Position numbers and translations under genes: made by a program
Assembly: GCF_020510665.1 (NCBI RefSeq)
Contig: NZ_CP075187.1
Span: forward strand, 2,735,001 to 2,799,000
Direction of reading: 5' to 3'
From: Dechloromonas denitrificans
Lineage (GTDB): Bacteria > Pseudomonadota > Gammaproteobacteria > Burkholderiales > Rhodocyclaceae
DNA length: 64,000 nt
In this document: positions 47,357 to 58,405 of the stretch, piece by piece
Layout: each line of letters opens with the position of its first letter
Numbering within the stretch: position 1 is the first letter of the stretch
The notes under the pieces: model-generated
What the model saw: the letters and a program-made list of their open reading frames with translations, nothing else
Told to the model about the DNA's origin: nothing
The model's database searches: none

Positions 47357-47452
47357 CGGAAGGCCTCATTGTAACCGTGGATTTTTGCCCGGAAACGCGG
47401 TTGACCGCGATGATTGCCGCGACCGGAACAAATCGGGTCGCGGCGGCCATGA

Positions 47453-48181
47453 TCAGTGCTGCAGGATCTTGGCGAGGAACTGCTGGGCGCGTTCGGAGCG
47501 CGGGTTGGCGAAGAAGGCATCCTTGCTGTCGTCTTCGACGATACGGCCGTGATCCATGAAGATGACGCGGTGCGCGACGCGCTTGGCGAAGCCCATTTCG
47601 TGCGTCACGCACATCATGGTCATGCCTTCCTGCGCCAGCTCGGTCATCACGTCGAGCACTTCGTTGATCATTTCCGGGTCGAGCGCCGAGGTCGGCTCAT
47701 CGAACAGCATGCAAATCGGGTCCATCGCCAGCGCCCGGGCAATCGCCACACGCTGCTGCTGGCCACCGGACAACTGGCCGGGGAACTTGTGGGCATGCGC
47801 CTTGAGGCCAACGCGGTCGAGCAGTTTGAGGCCCTTGTCCATCGCCTCTTCCTTGCTGCGCTTGAGCACCTTGATCTGAGCAATCGCCAGATTCTCGGTA
47901 ATGCTCATGTGCGGAAAGAGTTCGAAATGCTGGAAGACCATGCCGACGTGGGAGCGCAGCTTGGAGAGATTGGTTTTCGGATCGCCGACCGAGGTGCCGT
48001 TGACGATGATTTCACCGGACTGAAACGGTTCGAGGCCGTTGACGCACTTGATCAGCGTCGACTTGCCCGAGCCGGACGGGCCGCAGACAACGACCACTTC
48101 GCCCTTGTTGACCGTGGTGCTGCAATCCTTGAGGACATCGAAGGTACCGTAATTCTTGCTGACATTTGCAATCTTGATCAT
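47453..48181 (-). CDS. gltL: Glutamate/aspartate ABC transporter ATP-binding protein
   Basis: 242 residues, a polar amino-acid ATPase. Walker A GPSGSGKSTLIK, Q-loop VFQHFELFPHMS, signature LSGGQQQRVAIARAL, Walker B CMLFDEPTSALDPE and H-loop VTHEMGFA. Energises the GltJK permease pair. Confidence 0.94.
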   Translation of the reverse strand: MIKIANVSKNYGTFDVLKDCSTTVNKGEVVVVCGPSGSGKSTLIKCVNGLEPFQSGEIIVNGTSVGDPKTNLSKLRSHVGMVFQHFELFPHMSITENLAIAQIKVLKRSKEEAMDKGLKLLDRVGLKAHAHKFPGQLSGGQQQRVAIARALAMDPICMLFDEPTSALDPEMINEVLDVMTELAQEGMTMMCVTHEMGFAKRVAHRVIFMDHGRIVEDDSKDAFFANPRSERAQQFLAKILQH

Positions 48182-48205
48182 GGAATGACTCCTTGAGGCG
48201 GGCCG

Positions 48206-48886
48206 TCAGGCCGGATGATATTTTTTCTGGAGATGCTTCACGAGTTGCGAAGCAGAGAAGCAGATAACGAAATAGACGAGGCCGGCAAAAAGCAGCATTT
48301 CAACCAGTCGACCGTCGCGATCACCCACCTTGTAGGCAGCGCCGAAGAAGTCGGCCAGGGCCGAGACATAAACCAGCGAGGTGTCCTGGAACAGGATGAT
48401 CCCTTGCGTCAGGAGCAGCGGCACCATGTTGCGGAAAGCCTGCGGCAGGATCACCAGGCGCATCGCCTGGCTGTAGGTCATGCCGAGCGCGTAGGAAGCG
48501 CCGATCTGGCCCTTCGGCACGCTCTGGATGCCGGCCCGGATGATTTCGGAGTAGTAGGCCGCCTCGAACAGCGCAAAGCCGATCATCGCCGAGGTCAGGC
48601 GCATGTCGGTGCCGCTCGGCAAACCGAACAGTTGCTCAAGCGCCTTGGGCACGATCAGGAAGAACCAGAGCAACACCATGACCAGCGGCACGGCGCGGAA
48701 CAGATTGACGTAACCGGCGGCGAACAAGGAAACCGCCTTGATCGGCGACAGACGCATCATGGCCAGCAAGGTGCCCCAGACAATGCCGATGACGACGGCG
48801 AGCGCGGTAATTTCCAGCGAAATTTTCATGCCGTCCCAAAGGAAGGGCAAGGCGCCGGGAATCGAAGACCAGTCGAATTCGTACAT
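48206..48886 (-). CDS. gltK: Glutamate/aspartate ABC transporter permease GltK
   Basis: 226 residues, a HisM-type permease with five TM helices and the EAA motif [26 protein letters not shown] 48886 ([13 protein letters not shown]) is the family start and lies 1 bp from the gltJ stop. It forms the channel with GltJ. Confidence 0.93.
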   Translation of the reverse strand: MYEFDWSSIPGALPFLWDGMKISLEITALAVVIGIVWGTLLAMMRLSPIKAVSLFAAGYVNLFRAVPLVMVLLWFFLIVPKALEQLFGLPSGTDMRLTSAMIGFALFEAAYYSEIIRAGIQSVPKGQIGASYALGMTYSQAMRLVILPQAFRNMVPLLLTQGIILFQDTSLVYVSALADFFGAAYKVGDRDGRLVEMLLFAGLVYFVICFSASQLVKHLQKKYHPA

Positions 48887-48887
48887 G

Positions 48888-49625
48888 TTATTTGCCTCCG
48901 ATATAGCCGGGCACGGCAATGCGGTGCTCGACCTTGCGCATCAGGAACATCACGGTGACGTTGATCAGCACATAGGCGATGGTCACCGCGATGAAGGATT
49001 CGTAGGGCTGCGCCGTGTAATCGACCAGTTGGCGACCCTGGGCAGCCAGTTCAAGCAGACCGATGGTCGAGCAGACGGCGGAATTCTTGAAAATATTGAG
49101 GAACTCGGAAGTCAGCGGCGGAACGACCAGGCGGAAAGCCATCGGCAGCATCACGAAACGATAGGTTTGCGGCAACGTGAAGCCGAGCGCCAGGCCGGCA
49201 TTCTTCTGCCCCTTGGGCAGCGAATTGATGCCGGAGCGAATCTGCTCGGCGACGCGGGCGCTGGTAAACAAGCCGAGGCAGACCATCGCTGCCAGGAACT
49301 GCTGGAAGACCGGATTCGACTGCTTGTAGGCATCGCCAATCGCGGTCGGCAACAACTCGGGCAACACGAAATACCAGATGAACAGCTGGACGAGCAGCGG
49401 AATATTGCGAAAAAGCTCGACGTAAGCAGTCGCCAGACCGGCCAGCACCTTGTTCGGCACGGTGCGCAGCACCCCGACCAGCGCACCGAGCAGCAAGGCC
49501 AGGACCCACGCGGTCAACGACAGCGTGATGGTCATTTTGAAGCCGGCCAGCATCCAGCCGAGATAGGTGTCATCACCGCTCGCACTTGGCTGCAGGAAAA
49601 CGCCCCAGTTCCATTGGTAATTCAT
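48888..49625 (-). CDS. gltJ: Glutamate/aspartate ABC transporter permease GltJ
   Basis: 245 residues beginning [26 protein letters not shown], as GltJ proteins do. Five TM helices and the EAA loop [23 protein letters not shown]. Partner of GltK. The ~90-base gap to the upstream asparaginase gene shows no strong terminator. Confidence 0.94.
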   Translation of the reverse strand: MNYQWNWGVFLQPSASGDDTYLGWMLAGFKMTITLSLTAWVLALLLGALVGVLRTVPNKVLAGLATAYVELFRNIPLLVQLFIWYFVLPELLPTAIGDAYKQSNPVFQQFLAAMVCLGLFTSARVAEQIRSGINSLPKGQKNAGLALGFTLPQTYRFVMLPMAFRLVVPPLTSEFLNIFKNSAVCSTIGLLELAAQGRQLVDYTAQPYESFIAVTIAYVLINVTVMFLMRKVEHRIAVPGYIGGK

Positions 49626-49714
49626 CGTTGAATCCCTCATTGATCGCCAGCCTCAAGGCCGGACATATTGCTCTGGACGGTACCGGGTCAGCCCGGCACC
49701 GCCTTGTGACCTGC

Positions 49715-50863
<1,149 letters not shown>

Positions 50864-51763
50864 TTATTCGAAAGCCTTGTCGTTCGGCGCCTTGAACAGT
50901 GCCTTCATGTCGTCCGACATCGGCATCTCAAGATTCAGGCCCTTCGGCGGAATCGGGTTCATGAACCACTTGCTGTAGATCTTGTCGGCATCGCCGGAAG
51001 TCATCGCCTTGCTCAGCGCAGCATCGACCACCTTCTTGAAGGCCGGATCTTCCTTGCGCAGCATGCAACCGTAGGCTTCCTTGGACTGGGCGGTACCGAC
51101 CACCACCCAATCTGCCGGGCGCTTGGCCTTGGCCATTTCACCGTAAAGCAGTGCGTCATCCATCATGAAGGCAACGGCACGGCCGGTTTCCAGCGTCAGG
51201 AAGGCTTCGCCGTGATCCTTGGCGGAGATGATGTTCATCTTCATCTGCTTGTCTTCATTCATCTTGCGGATCAGGCGCTCGGACGTCGTGCCGGCGGTGG
51301 TCACCACGTTCTTGCCGGCCAGATCGGCGAAATCGTTGATCCCGGCGGTCTTCTTGGCCATCAGCTTGGTGCCGATGACAAAAATGCTGGTCGAGAAGGC
51401 AACCTGCTTCTGGCGCTCGGTATTGTTGGTTGTCGAGCCGCACTCGATGTCGACCGTGCCATTCTGGATCAGCGTGATGCGGTTGGCCGAGGTCACCGGC
51501 ATCAGCTTGGTATCGAGCTTGGCCAGCTTCAACTCAGCCTTGACGCCATCAACGACCTTGAGCATCAGTTCGTGCGAGTAGCCGATGACTTGCTGCTTGT
51601 CGTCGTAATAGGAAAAAGGAATCGACGATTCACGATGACCCAGCGTGATGCTGCCGGTGTCCTTGATTTTTTTCAGGGTGGCGGATTCCTGGGCGTGGGC
51701 CGGCAGGGTGGCAGCCGCGCCGAAAGCGGTAGCAAAAGCAGCAACAAAAGCGATACGTTTCAT
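50864..51763 (-). CDS. gltI: Glutamate/aspartate-binding periplasmic protein
   Basis: 299 residues. Signal peptide (MKRIAFVAAFATAFGAAATLPAHA) and an SBP family 3 domain: ITLGHRESSIPFSYYDDKQQVIGYSHEL, ANRITLIQNGTVDIECGSTTNN, KRPADWVVVG. These match the GltI/AatJ group for acidic amino acids. ATG 51763 follows CAGGAGACAATTC. First gene of the acidic-amino-acid operon, under a predicted sigma54 promoter. Confidence 0.94.
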   Translation of the reverse strand: MKRIAFVAAFATAFGAAATLPAHAQESATLKKIKDTGSITLGHRESSIPFSYYDDKQQVIGYSHELMLKVVDGVKAELKLAKLDTKLMPVTSANRITLIQNGTVDIECGSTTNNTERQKQVAFSTSIFVIGTKLMAKKTAGINDFADLAGKNVVTTAGTTSERLIRKMNEDKQMKMNIISAKDHGEAFLTLETGRAVAFMMDDALLYGEMAKAKRPADWVVVGTAQSKEAYGCMLRKEDPAFKKVVDAALSKAMTSGDADKIYSKWFMNPIPPKGLNLEMPMSDDMKALFKAPNDKAFE

Positions 51764-51819
51764 GAATTGTCTCCTGTTAAATGAAGAGGCCGGAGGCCGG
51801 CGACGACGCCTATCACTAC

Positions 51820-51834
51820 GCAGGAGACGTGCCA
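51820..51834 (-). promoter_or_regulatory. Predicted sigma54 promoter of gltI
   Basis: Minus strand TGGCACGTCTCCTGC (51834-51820): -24 element TGGCAC, -12 element CTGC, with GG and GC exactly 10 nt apart. It differs from the consensus only at the first base of TTGC. It is 56 nt upstream of the gltI ATG and fits control by the linked sigma54 activator. Confidence 0.72.
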
Positions 51835-51910
51835 CCCCAAACGCAACAGAAAACAAAGAACAAACCATTGATTTAAAACAGGATTAAAAGCACACCTGCA
51901 GCACAGGCGT

Positions 51911-51951
51911 CGGATTTCCGACAGCCGGCCAGGCAAGCCATCGGAAATCCG
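51911..51951. promoter_or_regulatory. Two CGG-N4-CCG palindromes, candidate AauR enhancer sites
   Basis: CGGATTTCCG (51911-51920, extending to TCGG-ATTT-CCGA) and CGGAAATCCG (51942-51951). The two are also inverted copies of each other (11-bp arms, 51911-51921 and 51941-51951). Centres are about 31 bp apart, near three helical turns, and 75-120 bp upstream of the sigma54 -24 box. I recall TTCGG-N4-CCGAA as the Pseudomonas AauR motif; the match is partial but the placement is right. Confidence 0.6.
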
Positions 51952-51997
51952 TCACTTTCCTTGGGCCACAGGGTTTGCCGGGCGCTACGGTCGACAT

Positions 51998-52028
51998 AAA
52001 AAAGCCGCCCGAATCGGGGCGGCTTTTT
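51998..52028. terminator. Intrinsic terminator after trpE
   Basis: AAAAAAGCCGCCC / GGGCGGCTTTTT stem-loop 20 bp beyond the trpE stop, with A- and T-runs on both sides. It ends the rpe-gph-trpE transcript before the gltI control region. Confidence 0.9.
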
Positions 52029-52048
52029 GCTGGCTTGCCGAGCAACGC

Positions 52049-53524
52049 TCAGTCGATCCGGGTATCCAGCCCCTGCTCGGCCAGCTCGGCGGCGCGCAAT
52101 ACGGCACGCGCCTTGTTCTGGGTTTCCTGCCATTCGGAATTCGGGTCGGAATCGGCGACGATCCCGGCACCAGCCTGGACGTGCAGTTGCTTGTCCTTGA
52201 CCACGGCGGTGCGAATGGCGATCGCCAAGTCCATGTCGCCATGAAAACCAAGATAGCCGACGGCACCCGCATAAATACCGCGCTTGACCGGTTCAAGTTC
52301 ATCGATGATTTCCATCGCCCGCACTTTCGGCGCACCGGAAACCGTACCGGCCGGGAAGGTTGCCTTGAGCACGTCGAGCGCATCCAGCCCCGGTTGCAGA
52401 CGGCCTTCGACATTGGAGACGATGTGCATCACATGCGAGTAACGCTCAACCAGCATGTTCTCGGTCAGTTTGACGCTGCCGATGCGCGCGACACGGCCGC
52501 AGTCATTGCGCCCGAGATCGAGCAACTGGGTGTGCTCGGCCCGCTCCTTCTCATCGGCCAGCAACTCGGTGGCCAGTGCGGCATCTTCTTCCGGCGAGGC
52601 GCCGCGTTTGCGTGTACCGGCAATCGGCCGGACGGTAACGCGCTCGCCTTCGAGTCGGACCAGAATCTCCGGCGAAGCGCCGACGACGTGGAAATCCTCG
52701 AAATCGAAGTAGAACATGTAGGGCGACGGGTTGAGGCTGCGCAGGGTGCGGTACAGCGCCAGCGGACTGGCGTGGAACGGCTTGGTCATGCGCTGCGACA
52801 GGACGACCTGCATCACGTCGCCTTCGGTAATGTATTCCTTGGCCTTGAGGACGGCCTTCTTGAACGCTGCCTCGCCAAAAACAGAGACTGCCGCTTCGGA
52901 TTGCACCGGCTGCTCGCTCGGGATGGTGACCGGCGTACGCAGTTTGGCGAGTAGCTCTTTCAGCCGTGCGCGGGCTTTCTGGTAAGCACCGGGAAAGCCC
53001 GGCTCGGCAAAGACAACCAGGGTCAGCTTGCCCGACAGGTTATCGACGACGGCGATTTCCTCCGACAACAGCAGGCCGATATCCGGCGTTCCCAGATCGC
53101 CCGGTTTTTGGGTCCGGGTCAGGCGCGTTTCGACATAACGCACGGTATCGTAGCCGAAGCAACCGACCAGACCGCCGCAGAAACGCGGCAGGCCGGCTTG
53201 CGGTGCGGCGCGGAAACGCTGCATGAACTTGCCGATGAATTCGAGCGGATTGGTATCGTCCTCACGCTCGGCAATGCGGTTGCCGGTCAGCACCAGCACC
53301 TGGTGACCATGCACGACGATGCGCGTCGGCGAAGCCAGGCCGATGATCGAATAGCGTCCGAAACGTTCGCCGCCCTGCACCGATTCCAGCAGATAGGTGT
53401 AAGGGCCGTTGGCCAGCTTGAGGTAGATGGAAAGCGGCGTATCAAGGTCGGCAAACGTTTCCAGCGTGACAGGAATACGGTTGTAGCCTTGCGCGGCAAG
53501 CGAATTGAATTCGGTTTCAGTCAT
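52049..53524 (-). CDS. trpE: Anthranilate synthase component I
   Basis: 491 residues. N-terminal Trp-feedback segment [21 protein letters not shown] (LLES motif), then the chorismate-binding domain: AYSH-type region, [42 protein letters not shown] and [20 protein letters not shown]. Makes anthranilate from chorismate with TrpG. ATG 53524 chosen over the upstream frame. Third gene of rpe-gph-trpE; the usual next gene, trpG, has been displaced about 11 kb. Confidence 0.96.
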   Translation of the reverse strand: MTETEFNSLAAQGYNRIPVTLETFADLDTPLSIYLKLANGPYTYLLESVQGGERFGRYSIIGLASPTRIVVHGHQVLVLTGNRIAEREDDTNPLEFIGKFMQRFRAAPQAGLPRFCGGLVGCFGYDTVRYVETRLTRTQKPGDLGTPDIGLLLSEEIAVVDNLSGKLTLVVFAEPGFPGAYQKARARLKELLAKLRTPVTIPSEQPVQSEAAVSVFGEAAFKKAVLKAKEYITEGDVMQVVLSQRMTKPFHASPLALYRTLRSLNPSPYMFYFDFEDFHVVGASPEILVRLEGERVTVRPIAGTRKRGASPEEDAALATELLADEKERAEHTQLLDLGRNDCGRVARIGSVKLTENMLVERYSHVMHIVSNVEGRLQPGLDALDVLKATFPAGTVSGAPKVRAMEIIDELEPVKRGIYAGAVGYLGFHGDMDLAIAIRTAVVKDKQLHVQAGAGIVADSDPNSEWQETQNKARAVLRAAELAEQGLDTRID

Positions 53525-53646
53525 GGGGAAGCCTCGGAAATGACAGGGTACTGCGTTCTGGTGCATTGCGCCGGATCGGCGCGCGAAAGGAGATCAGGGG
53601 CGCCAGCGACGCCAACCATGCCAATCGTTCCAGAATTGCAGAGTCG

Positions 53647-54330
53647 TCATTTGTGATGGAGGTCTTTGATAGTAAGGGCTTGCCGGCAGGCGGCGAGCAG
53701 GTCGGATACTAGCGCATCGCAATCTGCGCTGTCCACCGGCTCACCCTCGTTGTAGCCGTAGGGTACGGCGTAGGCCGAACACCCCGCCGCACGAGCGGCA
53801 TGAAGGTCGTGTTTCGAGTCACCGATATGCAGATTGAAGCGAGGATCAACGCCGAGTTTTCGACAGGCATAAAGGATGGGTTCGGGGTGCGGCTTCTTGT
53901 GCGCCGTCGTATCGCCGGAAACGACGACCTCGAAGTAATGACGCAGGCCGACATGATCGAGCAGCGCGTCGGTAAACATCGCCGGTTTGTTGGTCACGAC
54001 GCCCAGCTTCAGGCCACTGGCCTTCCAGGCTTCAAGGCCTTCGCTGACGCCGGGATAAATCCGGGTCAAACGACCGTTGACCGCAGCATAGTGCCGCTTG
54101 AAGGCATCTATGGCCGTCAGCATCTGCGCTTCCGACGGCGGCTGCCCGCCATGCGTCAGGCAGCGTTCGACAAGAACAGCCATGCCCTTGCCGACGAAGC
54201 TGTGCACTTCAGCCGGCGTACGCGGCGGCGCACCGATTTCCTCCAGCATCAGCCGGCAACCTTCGGCCAGGTCGGCAATGGTATCGAGCAGCGTGCCGTC
54301 GAGATCGAAGGTAACCGACTGGAAATACAT
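53647..54330 (-). CDS. gph: Phosphoglycolate phosphatase
   Basis: 227 residues, a HAD hydrolase: motif I FDLDGTLLDT, motif II VVTNKPAMF, motif III Lys in HKKPHPEP, motif IV HIGDSKHDLHAARAAG. It removes phosphoglycolate, for example from DNA-damage repair. ATG overlaps the rpe stop by one base (TGATG). Confidence 0.93.
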   Translation of the reverse strand: MYFQSVTFDLDGTLLDTIADLAEGCRLMLEEIGAPPRTPAEVHSFVGKGMAVLVERCLTHGGQPPSEAQMLTAIDAFKRHYAAVNGRLTRIYPGVSEGLEAWKASGLKLGVVTNKPAMFTDALLDHVGLRHYFEVVVSGDTTAHKKPHPEPILYACRKLGVDPRFNLHIGDSKHDLHAARAAGCSAYAVPYGYNEGEPVDSADCDALVSDLLAACRQALTIKDLHHK

Positions 54331-55031
54331 CAGACCTTGCCCAGTTCGCTGCGCAGCGCGCCGATGATCGTGTCGTAGCGATGCGGGTCGCTGTCCTTGC
54401 CGGCACCATAGACGGCCGAACCGGCGACGAAGGCATCGACTCCGGCGCGAGCGATCTCGGCGATATTCGCGACATTCACGCCACCGTCGATTTCCAGACG
54501 AATGCGGCGACCGCTTTCCTTCTCGTAGGCGTCGAGCTTGGCCCGTGCCTGACGCGCCTTGGCCAGCGTGCCGGGAATGAATTTCTGGCCACCGAAGCCG
54601 GGATTGACACTCATCAGCAGGATGACGTCGATCTTGTCGAGCACGTAATCCATGTAATCAAGCGGCGTTGCCGGGTTGAAAACCAGACCGCCCTGACAAC
54701 CGGCATCGCGAATCAGCGACAGGCTGCGATCAACGTGATCGGAGGCTTCCGGGTGGAAAGTGATGATATTGGCCCCGGCCTTGGCAAAATCGGGGATGAT
54801 GCGGTCGACCGGCTTGACCATCAGATGCACGTCGATCGGTGCTGCGGTACACGGGCGAATTGCCTCGCAAACCAGCGGCCCGATGGTCAGGTTGGGAACA
54901 TAATGGTTGTCCATCACGTCAAAGTGAATCCAGTCCGCCCCCGAGGCGATGACGTTGGCCACTTCCTCGCCCAGTTTGGCGAAATTGGCGGACAGAATGC
55001 TCGGTGCGATTACGAAATCTTTGGCAGACAT
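54330..55031 (-). CDS. rpe: Ribulose-phosphate 3-epimerase
   Basis: 233 residues, a TIM barrel: [60 protein letters not shown] and LEIDGGVN. The metal-ligand His/Asp residues are present. Links the oxidative and non-oxidative pentose phosphate pathway. First gene of rpe-gph-trpE, divergent from apaG. Confidence 0.97.
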   Translation of the reverse strand: MSAKDFVIAPSILSANFAKLGEEVANVIASGADWIHFDVMDNHYVPNLTIGPLVCEAIRPCTAAPIDVHLMVKPVDRIIPDFAKAGANIITFHPEASDHVDRSLSLIRDAGCQGGLVFNPATPLDYMDYVLDKIDVILLMSVNPGFGGQKFIPGTLAKARQARAKLDAYEKESGRRIRLEIDGGVNVANIAEIARAGVDAFVAGSAVYGAGKDSDPHRYDTIIGALRSELGKV

Positions 55032-55067
55032 GGTACTTCCCTAAACAAAAACAGACGAAATTATCCC

Positions 55068-55451
55068 ATGCCCAACGCCAACAAGTACCGAATCACGATT
55101 CATCCTGTGCCGCAATTCATTCCGGAACAGTCCGACCCGGACAATGAGCGCTACATTTTCACCTACACCATCACCATCACCAACGCCGGCGAAGTTGCGG
55201 CACAGCTGATTTCACGCCACTGGATCATTACCGACGCCAACAACGAGGTGCAGGAGGTCCGTGGGCTGGGCGTGATCGGCAAACAGCCGCTGCTCAAGCC
55301 GGGTGAAAGTTTCGAATACACCAGCGGCACGGCCTTGCCGACGCCGCTGGGAACGATGAAGGGGACTTACCAGATGGTGGCCGAGGACGGCACCCATTTC
55401 GAGGCCGAGATTCCTGAATTCGTACTCGCCACGCCGCGCGTACTGCATTGA
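55068..55451 (+). CDS. apaG: ApaG domain protein
   Basis: 127 residues, one FN3-like ApaG domain: YIFTYTITITNAGEVAAQLISRHWIITDANNEVQEVRGLGVIGKQPLLKPGESFEYTSG. Linked in enterics to Co2+ resistance and Mg2+ efflux; biochemical role uncertain. ATG 55068 is the family start. Its stop overlaps the TTG of the next gene. Confidence 0.95.
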   Translation: MPNANKYRITIHPVPQFIPEQSDPDNERYIFTYTITITNAGEVAAQLISRHWIITDANNEVQEVRGLGVIGKQPLLKPGESFEYTSGTALPTPLGTMKGTYQMVAEDGTHFEAEIPEFVLATPRVLH

Positions 55452-56041
55452 GCCTGAAGCACAGCTACACGCTGATCGCGCCGTTCTACGACGCGCTATT
55501 GATCCGCGCCACGCAGGGCGCCCGGCAACGCAGCCTGGCCGCACTGCCGCCGATGCCGGGTCGAATTCTGCTGGCGGGGGTCGGCACCGGGCTGGACCTG
55601 CCGCACCTGCCAGCCGCTCACCAATACATCGGGCTGGACCTGAATCACGCAATGCTGCGCCGCAGCCTGCCACGTGGCGCTCACCGCGACTACGCTGCAA
55701 CACTGGGCGACGCCCAGCGCCTGCCCTTCGCCGATCACAGTTTTGATGCGGCAGTGCTGCACCTGATCCTGGCCGTTGTGCCGGAACCGGCCGACTGCCT
55801 GGCGGAAATCGCCCGTGTCGTTCGGCCGGGTGGCAGCGTACTGATTTTCGACAAATTCCTGCGTCGCGGCCAAAGCGCCCTGCTGCGCCGGATAGCCAAC
55901 CCGCTGATGCGACGCATCGCTACCCGACTTGACGTGGTCTTTGAAAACTTACTCGATGCCAGGCCGGAATTCAGCCTTGAAAGTGACGAAGCAGCACTGG
56001 CCGGCGGCTGGTTCAGGATGATCCGGCTGCGTCGGGCCTGA
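55448..56041 (+). CDS. Class I SAM-dependent methyltransferase
   Basis: 197 residues from TTG 55448, overlapping the apaG stop (TTGA). Motif I is LLAGVGTGLDLPHLP, with YIGLDLNHAML, LGDAQRLPFADHSFDAAVLHLIL and IARVVRPGGSVLIFDKF after it. The motifs resemble UbiE/phospholipid N-methyltransferases, but the substrate is not readable. The C-terminal region may associate with membranes (basic and hydrophobic, RRIANPLMRRIATRL). Confidence 0.83.
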   Translation: MSLKHSYTLIAPFYDALLIRATQGARQRSLAALPPMPGRILLAGVGTGLDLPHLPAAHQYIGLDLNHAMLRRSLPRGAHRDYAATLGDAQRLPFADHSFDAAVLHLILAVVPEPADCLAEIARVVRPGGSVLIFDKFLRRGQSALLRRIANPLMRRIATRLDVVFENLLDARPEFSLESDEAALAGGWFRMIRLRRA

Positions 56042-56046
56042 AGCGC

Positions 56047-57120
56047 TCAGCCCTCGACTTCGTCCTTGCCCAGCGCATCCTCGATCCAGGCGAGCAGCAA
56101 GGTATAGGTCACCGCCAGCGCCACCGGACCGACAAAAATGCCGATCAGGCCGAAGCTCAGCATGCCGCCGATCACGCCGGCAAAGATCAGCAGCAGCGGC
56201 AAATCAGCACCACGTTTGATCAGCATCGGACGCAGGAAGTTGTCCAGCGTGCCGACAATCAGGCTCCACACCAGCAAGGCGGTCGCCCAGCCAGTATCAC
56301 CGGTCCAGTACATCCAGCCGACGGCGGGTAGCAGGACCAGCATCGGACCAATCTGGGCGATACAGAACATCAGCATCAAGGCCGAGAGCAAGGAGGCGAA
56401 CGGCACGCCGGCAATCGCCAGCCCGAGACCACCGAGCACGGTCTGGACAATGGCCGTGACACCAACCCCCAGCGCCACGCCGCGAATCGCCTGCCCGGCA
56501 AGAATGATCGAATTCTCGCCACGCTCCCCGGCCAGCCGGCGACCAAAACGCAGCACCATGCGGGCCGCACTCTCACCGCCGGCATAGAGAATTGCCGCGA
56601 TGGTCACGACCAGCAGGAACTGGATCAGCATGCCGCCGAGGCCACCCACCTGAGCGAGTACCCACTTGCCGGTATCGGCAGCATAGGGCATGACTTCCGT
56701 CATGATACCGGCGGTGCCGGCCGCTGCCAGCTGACGCCAGGCGCTTGCCAGCTTTTCACCAAACAAGGGCAAACCAGCGACCCAGTCCGGCGGTAAAGGC
56801 AAGCCATTTTCGGCCAGCGCCCGACCTGCTGCGGTCAACTGTGCTGAATGCCCAGAAATGGTATCGATCGCCAGCCACAACGGCAAAATCAGCAGAAGCA
56901 GCATACCGAGCGACATCAGGACAATCGCCGGCAGACGTCGATTGCCAAGGCGCTGCTCAAGCGACTTGAACACCGGCCAGGTTGCAACAACAATCATCGT
57001 CGCCCAGACCGTGGCCGCGAGAAATGGCCGCAACACCCACAGCGACAGACCGATCAAACCCAGAATACAGAGAATGGCCAGCGTGTTGCGGGCCAGATCA
57101 CGGCGGATGTCGGTGGCCAT
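56047..57120 (-). CDS. AI-2E family transporter (YdiK/PerM-like)
   Basis: 357 residues with about seven to eight TM helices and the family's TVWATMIVVATWPVFKSLEQRLGNRRLPA start region and the conserved C-terminal GLIGIFVGPVALAVTY motif. The family includes TqsA and Na+/H+-type transporters; AI-2 export is not proven here. ATG 57120 chosen because the extra upstream frame is not membrane-like. It follows argJ by 10 bp. Confidence 0.87.
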   Translation of the reverse strand: MATDIRRDLARNTLAILCILGLIGLSLWVLRPFLAATVWATMIVVATWPVFKSLEQRLGNRRLPAIVLMSLGMLLLLILPLWLAIDTISGHSAQLTAAGRALAENGLPLPPDWVAGLPLFGEKLASAWRQLAAAGTAGIMTEVMPYAADTGKWVLAQVGGLGGMLIQFLLVVTIAAILYAGGESAARMVLRFGRRLAGERGENSIILAGQAIRGVALGVGVTAIVQTVLGGLGLAIAGVPFASLLSALMLMFCIAQIGPMLVLLPAVGWMYWTGDTGWATALLVWSLIVGTLDNFLRPMLIKRGADLPLLLIFAGVIGGMLSFGLIGIFVGPVALAVTYTLLLAWIEDALGKDEVEG

Positions 57121-57130
57121 GGGGCGTTGA

Positions 57131-58357
57131 TCAGCTGCGGTAGTCGGCGTTGATCTTGACGTAGTCGTAGGAGAAATCGCAGGTATAAACCTTGGCCTGC
57201 GCAGCGCCCCGACCGAGATCAACCCGCACCGTGATTTCCGCCTGGGCCATTACACGTGCGCCGTCCTCTTCCTTGTAGGCTGCGGCACGTCCGCCCTTTT
57301 CGGCGACCAGCACGTCATCGAGCCAGACCTTGACGCCATCGACGTCGAGATCGGCAATTCCGGCGTAACCGATGGCCGCCAGGATGCGGCCGAGATTCGG
57401 GTCGGAGGCAAAGAAGGCCGTCTTGACCAGCGGCGAATGGCCGATGGCGTACCCGACCTTGCGGCACTCTTCGACATCCTTGCCGCCTTCGACGGCGACG
57501 GTAATGAACTTGGTGGCGCCTTCACCATCGCGCACGATGGCCTGGGCCAGTTCGACGGAAACTGCGATCAGCGCCGCCTTGATCTCGGCCCAACCGGCAT
57601 CGCTGGTCGATTTGAAACTGGCACCTGACTGACCGGAAGCGATCATCACGAAGGAGTCGTTGGTCGAGGTATCGCCATCGACGGTGATGCAGTTGAACGA
57701 CGCATCGGCCGCTTCCTTGACCAGTTCGTCGAGCAGCGGCTGGGCAATGCCGGCGTCGGTGGCGACAAAACCGAGCATCGTCGCCATATTCGGCTTGATC
57801 ATGCCGGCGCCCTTGGAGACGCCGGAAATGGTCACTTTTTTACCGTTGACCGTGACAACACGCGAGGCAGCCTTGGCGATGGTGTCGGTCGTCATGATGC
57901 CGTGCGCAGCGTTGTACCAGTTGTCCGCCTTCAGGTCGGCCTGCGCGGCCGGCAAACCGGCCTTGATGCGCTCGACCGGCAGCAATTCGAGAATGACGCC
58001 GGTCGAAAATGGCAGCACCTGGTCGGCAGCGATACCGAGAATGGCCCCTACGGCTTCGCAGGTTTCCTGCGCTGCCTGACGCCCCGGTTCGCCGGTACCG
58101 GCGTTGGCAATGCCGGTGTTGATGACCAGCGCGCGAATTTCCTTGCCGCCGGCCAGATGGTTGCGACAAAGCTGGACCGGCGCAGCACAAAAACGGTTTT
58201 GCGTGAACACGCCCGCCACAGAACACCCTGCATCCAACGCAACCAGTGTCAGGTCGCGGCGATTTTTCTTGCGAATCTCGGCTTCGGCAACGCCGAGACG
58301 AATGCCCGGTACGGGAAAAAGTTGATCGGCAGATGGCGTGCTGTAATTGACTGGCAT
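57131..58357 (-). CDS. argJ: Bifunctional glutamate N-acetyltransferase/amino-acid acetyltransferase
   Basis: 408 residues. Self-cleavage motif [16 protein letters not shown], with the catalytic Thr in MATML. N-terminal [18 protein letters not shown] and oxyanion-region [13 protein letters not shown]. ArgJ recycles acetyl groups in arginine synthesis. The precursor should split before that Thr into two chains. Confidence 0.96.
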   Translation of the reverse strand: MPVNYSTPSADQLFPVPGIRLGVAEAEIRKKNRRDLTLVALDAGCSVAGVFTQNRFCAAPVQLCRNHLAGGKEIRALVINTGIANAGTGEPGRQAAQETCEAVGAILGIAADQVLPFSTGVILELLPVERIKAGLPAAQADLKADNWYNAAHGIMTTDTIAKAASRVVTVNGKKVTISGVSKGAGMIKPNMATMLGFVATDAGIAQPLLDELVKEAADASFNCITVDGDTSTNDSFVMIASGQSGASFKSTSDAGWAEIKAALIAVSVELAQAIVRDGEGATKFITVAVEGGKDVEECRKVGYAIGHSPLVKTAFFASDPNLGRILAAIGYAGIADLDVDGVKVWLDDVLVAEKGGRAAAYKEEDGARVMAQAEITVRVDLGRGAAQAKVYTCDFSYDYVKINADYRS

Positions 58358-58377
58358 TCTCGTGGCTCCAAAAGCAT

Positions 58378-58400
58378 CAAGGCACCGCGTGGGTGCCTTG
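58378..58400. repeat. Hairpin between secA and argJ
   Basis: 9-bp perfect stem CAAGGCACC / GGTGCCTTG with a 5-nt loop, directly after the secA stop on the minus strand. It lacks a T-run, so it is either a weak terminator or an mRNA-stability hairpin in the secA-argJ transcript. Confidence 0.6.
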
Positions 58401-58405
58401 GGGGG

